A DNA stretch of 45,780 nt, from the NCBI GenBank assembly GCA_905214425.1, contig CAJMLY010000016.1, positions 1-45,780 on the forward strand, given 5' to 3'. The position numbers and the translations under genes are program-made. The stretch comes from an uncultured bacterium (GTDB lineage Bacteria; Actinomycetota; Coriobacteriia; Coriobacteriales; Coriobacteriaceae). Below the pieces are notes generated by a model, which did no database searches, was not told where the DNA came from, and saw only the letters and a list, made by a program, of their open reading frames with translations. Shown here piece by piece: positions 44,803 to 45,780 of the stretch (within the stretch, counting starts at the first letter, position 1; every line of letters starts with the position of its first letter).

Positions 44803-45780
44803 GTGGCAGTAAAGATTGAGCGGTGCAACGAGCCGACAGGCGAACAGCTAGCGGCTTCCGTAATCCTAACAGGCGCCTCGGCGCTACGCATGATGCGCGC
44901 CGAGCGCCGGCAGATGGGCTACATAAGCTGGAGGGACCTCAATCCCGATGAAGAGCGCCGTGTGCTGCGCACGTCGTCGCCCTCGACCGAGGACATCTAT
45001 CTTCCCGATTTGGTGCGGATTGGGGCCGCAAGTGGCGAGGTGCAAGAAGATCTTTGCTTACTGGTGGGATCTGCGGCGCAGCGCCGCCGCATGCCTGGCG
45101 TGGGCTGGTCCGTGTGTTCCGGGTTGCCTGTCGGCTCGATTCTAGAGGTGGAGCCGGGTGTATACAGTCTATCTCCCGAGGCCCTTTGCGTAGCCGTCGC
45201 ACGCGAGGTCGGCTGCATCCAGGCATTTGCCCTGGCTCAGGAGCTGTGCTCTAAGATTTCGCTGAGTGACCGCGGGAAGTATCTGCCTCCCTACACCTCG
45301 CCTGTTACGAATAAACTTGCAAAGGACAAGGACCAGCCAGCAGATGTGGGCTACTTTGAGGTTGAGCCGGTGCTGATGCCCGATCGTCTGGCAGATTACC
45401 TCGCGGTATGCAAGGGGAACGCGGCCAAACAGCTGCAGCGTCTGTGTCCCTATCTTTCGGAAAACCTGCGCTCACCCATGGAGTGCATCATGCTCGCCCT
45501 GTTTTCGCTTCCGTTTTCCTATGGCGGGTTTGCCTGCGGACCTTTTAAGACCGACTACAAGATTGAGTTCGATGACCGTGCGCAGGCAATCTCGGGGATG
45601 CCGCATGCAGTTTGCGATGCGTATCAAGAAGCAGCTCGGTTTGACCTGGAATACAACGGTGAGCTGGGCCATTCCTCTCGGAGGGGACGTATCCATGATG
45701 AAAAGCGCAACACGGGCTTGATTACTGGTAGCGCGCAGAGATGTGGTGTAAGAGGCGGGGCATGCCCCGCCTCTTCTCTT
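44803..45780 (+). pseudogene. Probably 3'-truncated gene with possible nuclease-like domain
   Basis: From GTG 44803 (GGGGTGG upstream) the frame is open for 326 codons to the window edge, with normal codon use. I do not recognise a named family for the first 250 residues (MMRAERRQMGYISWRDLNPD, PGVGWSVCSGLPVGSILEV, PMECIMLALFSLPFSYGGF). Residues 280-308 (FDLEYNGELGHSSRR ... RIHDEKRNTGL) have the spacing of a DUF559/Vsr-type endonuclease active site. The usual following strands are absent: the frame instead runs into a terminator hairpin (45751-45774), while the two other frames stop just before it (TAG 45729, TAA 45749). This suggests a frameshift or 3' loss near 45720. It may still be an intact variant that stops just beyond the window. 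Confidence 0.5.
45751..45780 (+). terminator. Intrinsic terminator at the window end
   Basis: AGAGGCGGGGC pairs with GCCCCGCCTCT (45751-45774), followed by TCTCTT. Confidence 0.7.

Overview
The window (45.8 kb, GC-rich, dense in genes on both strands) looks like a chromosomal segment of a Coriobacteriia actinobacterium, most likely Collinsella or a close relative. The support is a septum-initiator/Ppx pair typical of Actinobacteria, many Coriobacteriia-like proteins, frequent GTG/TTG starts with strong Shine-Dalgarno sequences, and a fermentative gut-type gene set (PTS component, Mn-dependent pyrophosphatase, NhaA, HypA/HypB). The genus is an inference. I see no prophage, complete IS element, rRNA operon or CRISPR array.

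Layout. 1-1.8 kb: end of an FtsB/DivIC-like gene, a Ppx/GppA phosphatase, a palindromic repeat, tRNA debris and tRNA-Leu(UAA). 1.8-6 kb: a TPR-like membrane protein, an orphan PTS IIB and a VOC protein, then a leftward operon of a DUF4342 protein, an OmpR-type regulator and its histidine kinase. 6-11.8 kb: a long inverted repeat, a small membrane protein, a metallophosphoesterase, GluQ, a DUF2207 membrane protein with a glycine tail and a GNAT acetyltransferase. 12-18.2 kb: purH, an unknown protein, then a PucR regulator divergent from an ornithine-cyclodeaminase-like enzyme and a class I/II aminotransferase. 18.2-22 kb: a BceRS-like two-component pair, a universal stress protein and uppP. 22-31.3 kb: pcrA, manA with a GntR/UTRA regulator, a ROK sugar kinase, ppaC and nhaA. 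31.5-36.4 kb: a small unknown protein, a type Ic aspartate aminotransferase, a STAS protein, tatA/B-tatC and hypA-hypB. 36.4-45.8 kb: an archaeal-like type IA topoisomerase, a zinc-ribbon membrane protein, tmk-holB-ricT, comF and a 3'-damaged gene that may carry a nuclease-like domain.

How the genes fit together. The local operons cover replication and repair (pcrA, topoisomerase, tmk, holB), envelope and signalling (uppP, two kinase/regulator pairs, Tat), sugar phosphate entry (GntR-ManA, ROK kinase), and nickel-enzyme maturation beside Tat export. The hydrogenase itself lies outside the window.

The least ordinary content is between the genes. There are at least six kinds of intergenic palindrome, several present in two or more diverged copies. 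One is lodged between hypA and hypB, and one kind sits repeatedly at the 3' ends of genes. In addition, the comF ribosome binding site is locked in a perfect 12-bp hairpin, nhaA has a terminator-like structure in its leader, three promoters have palindromes abutting the -10 box, and an H-type pseudoknot candidate lies in the gap before the DUF2207 gene.
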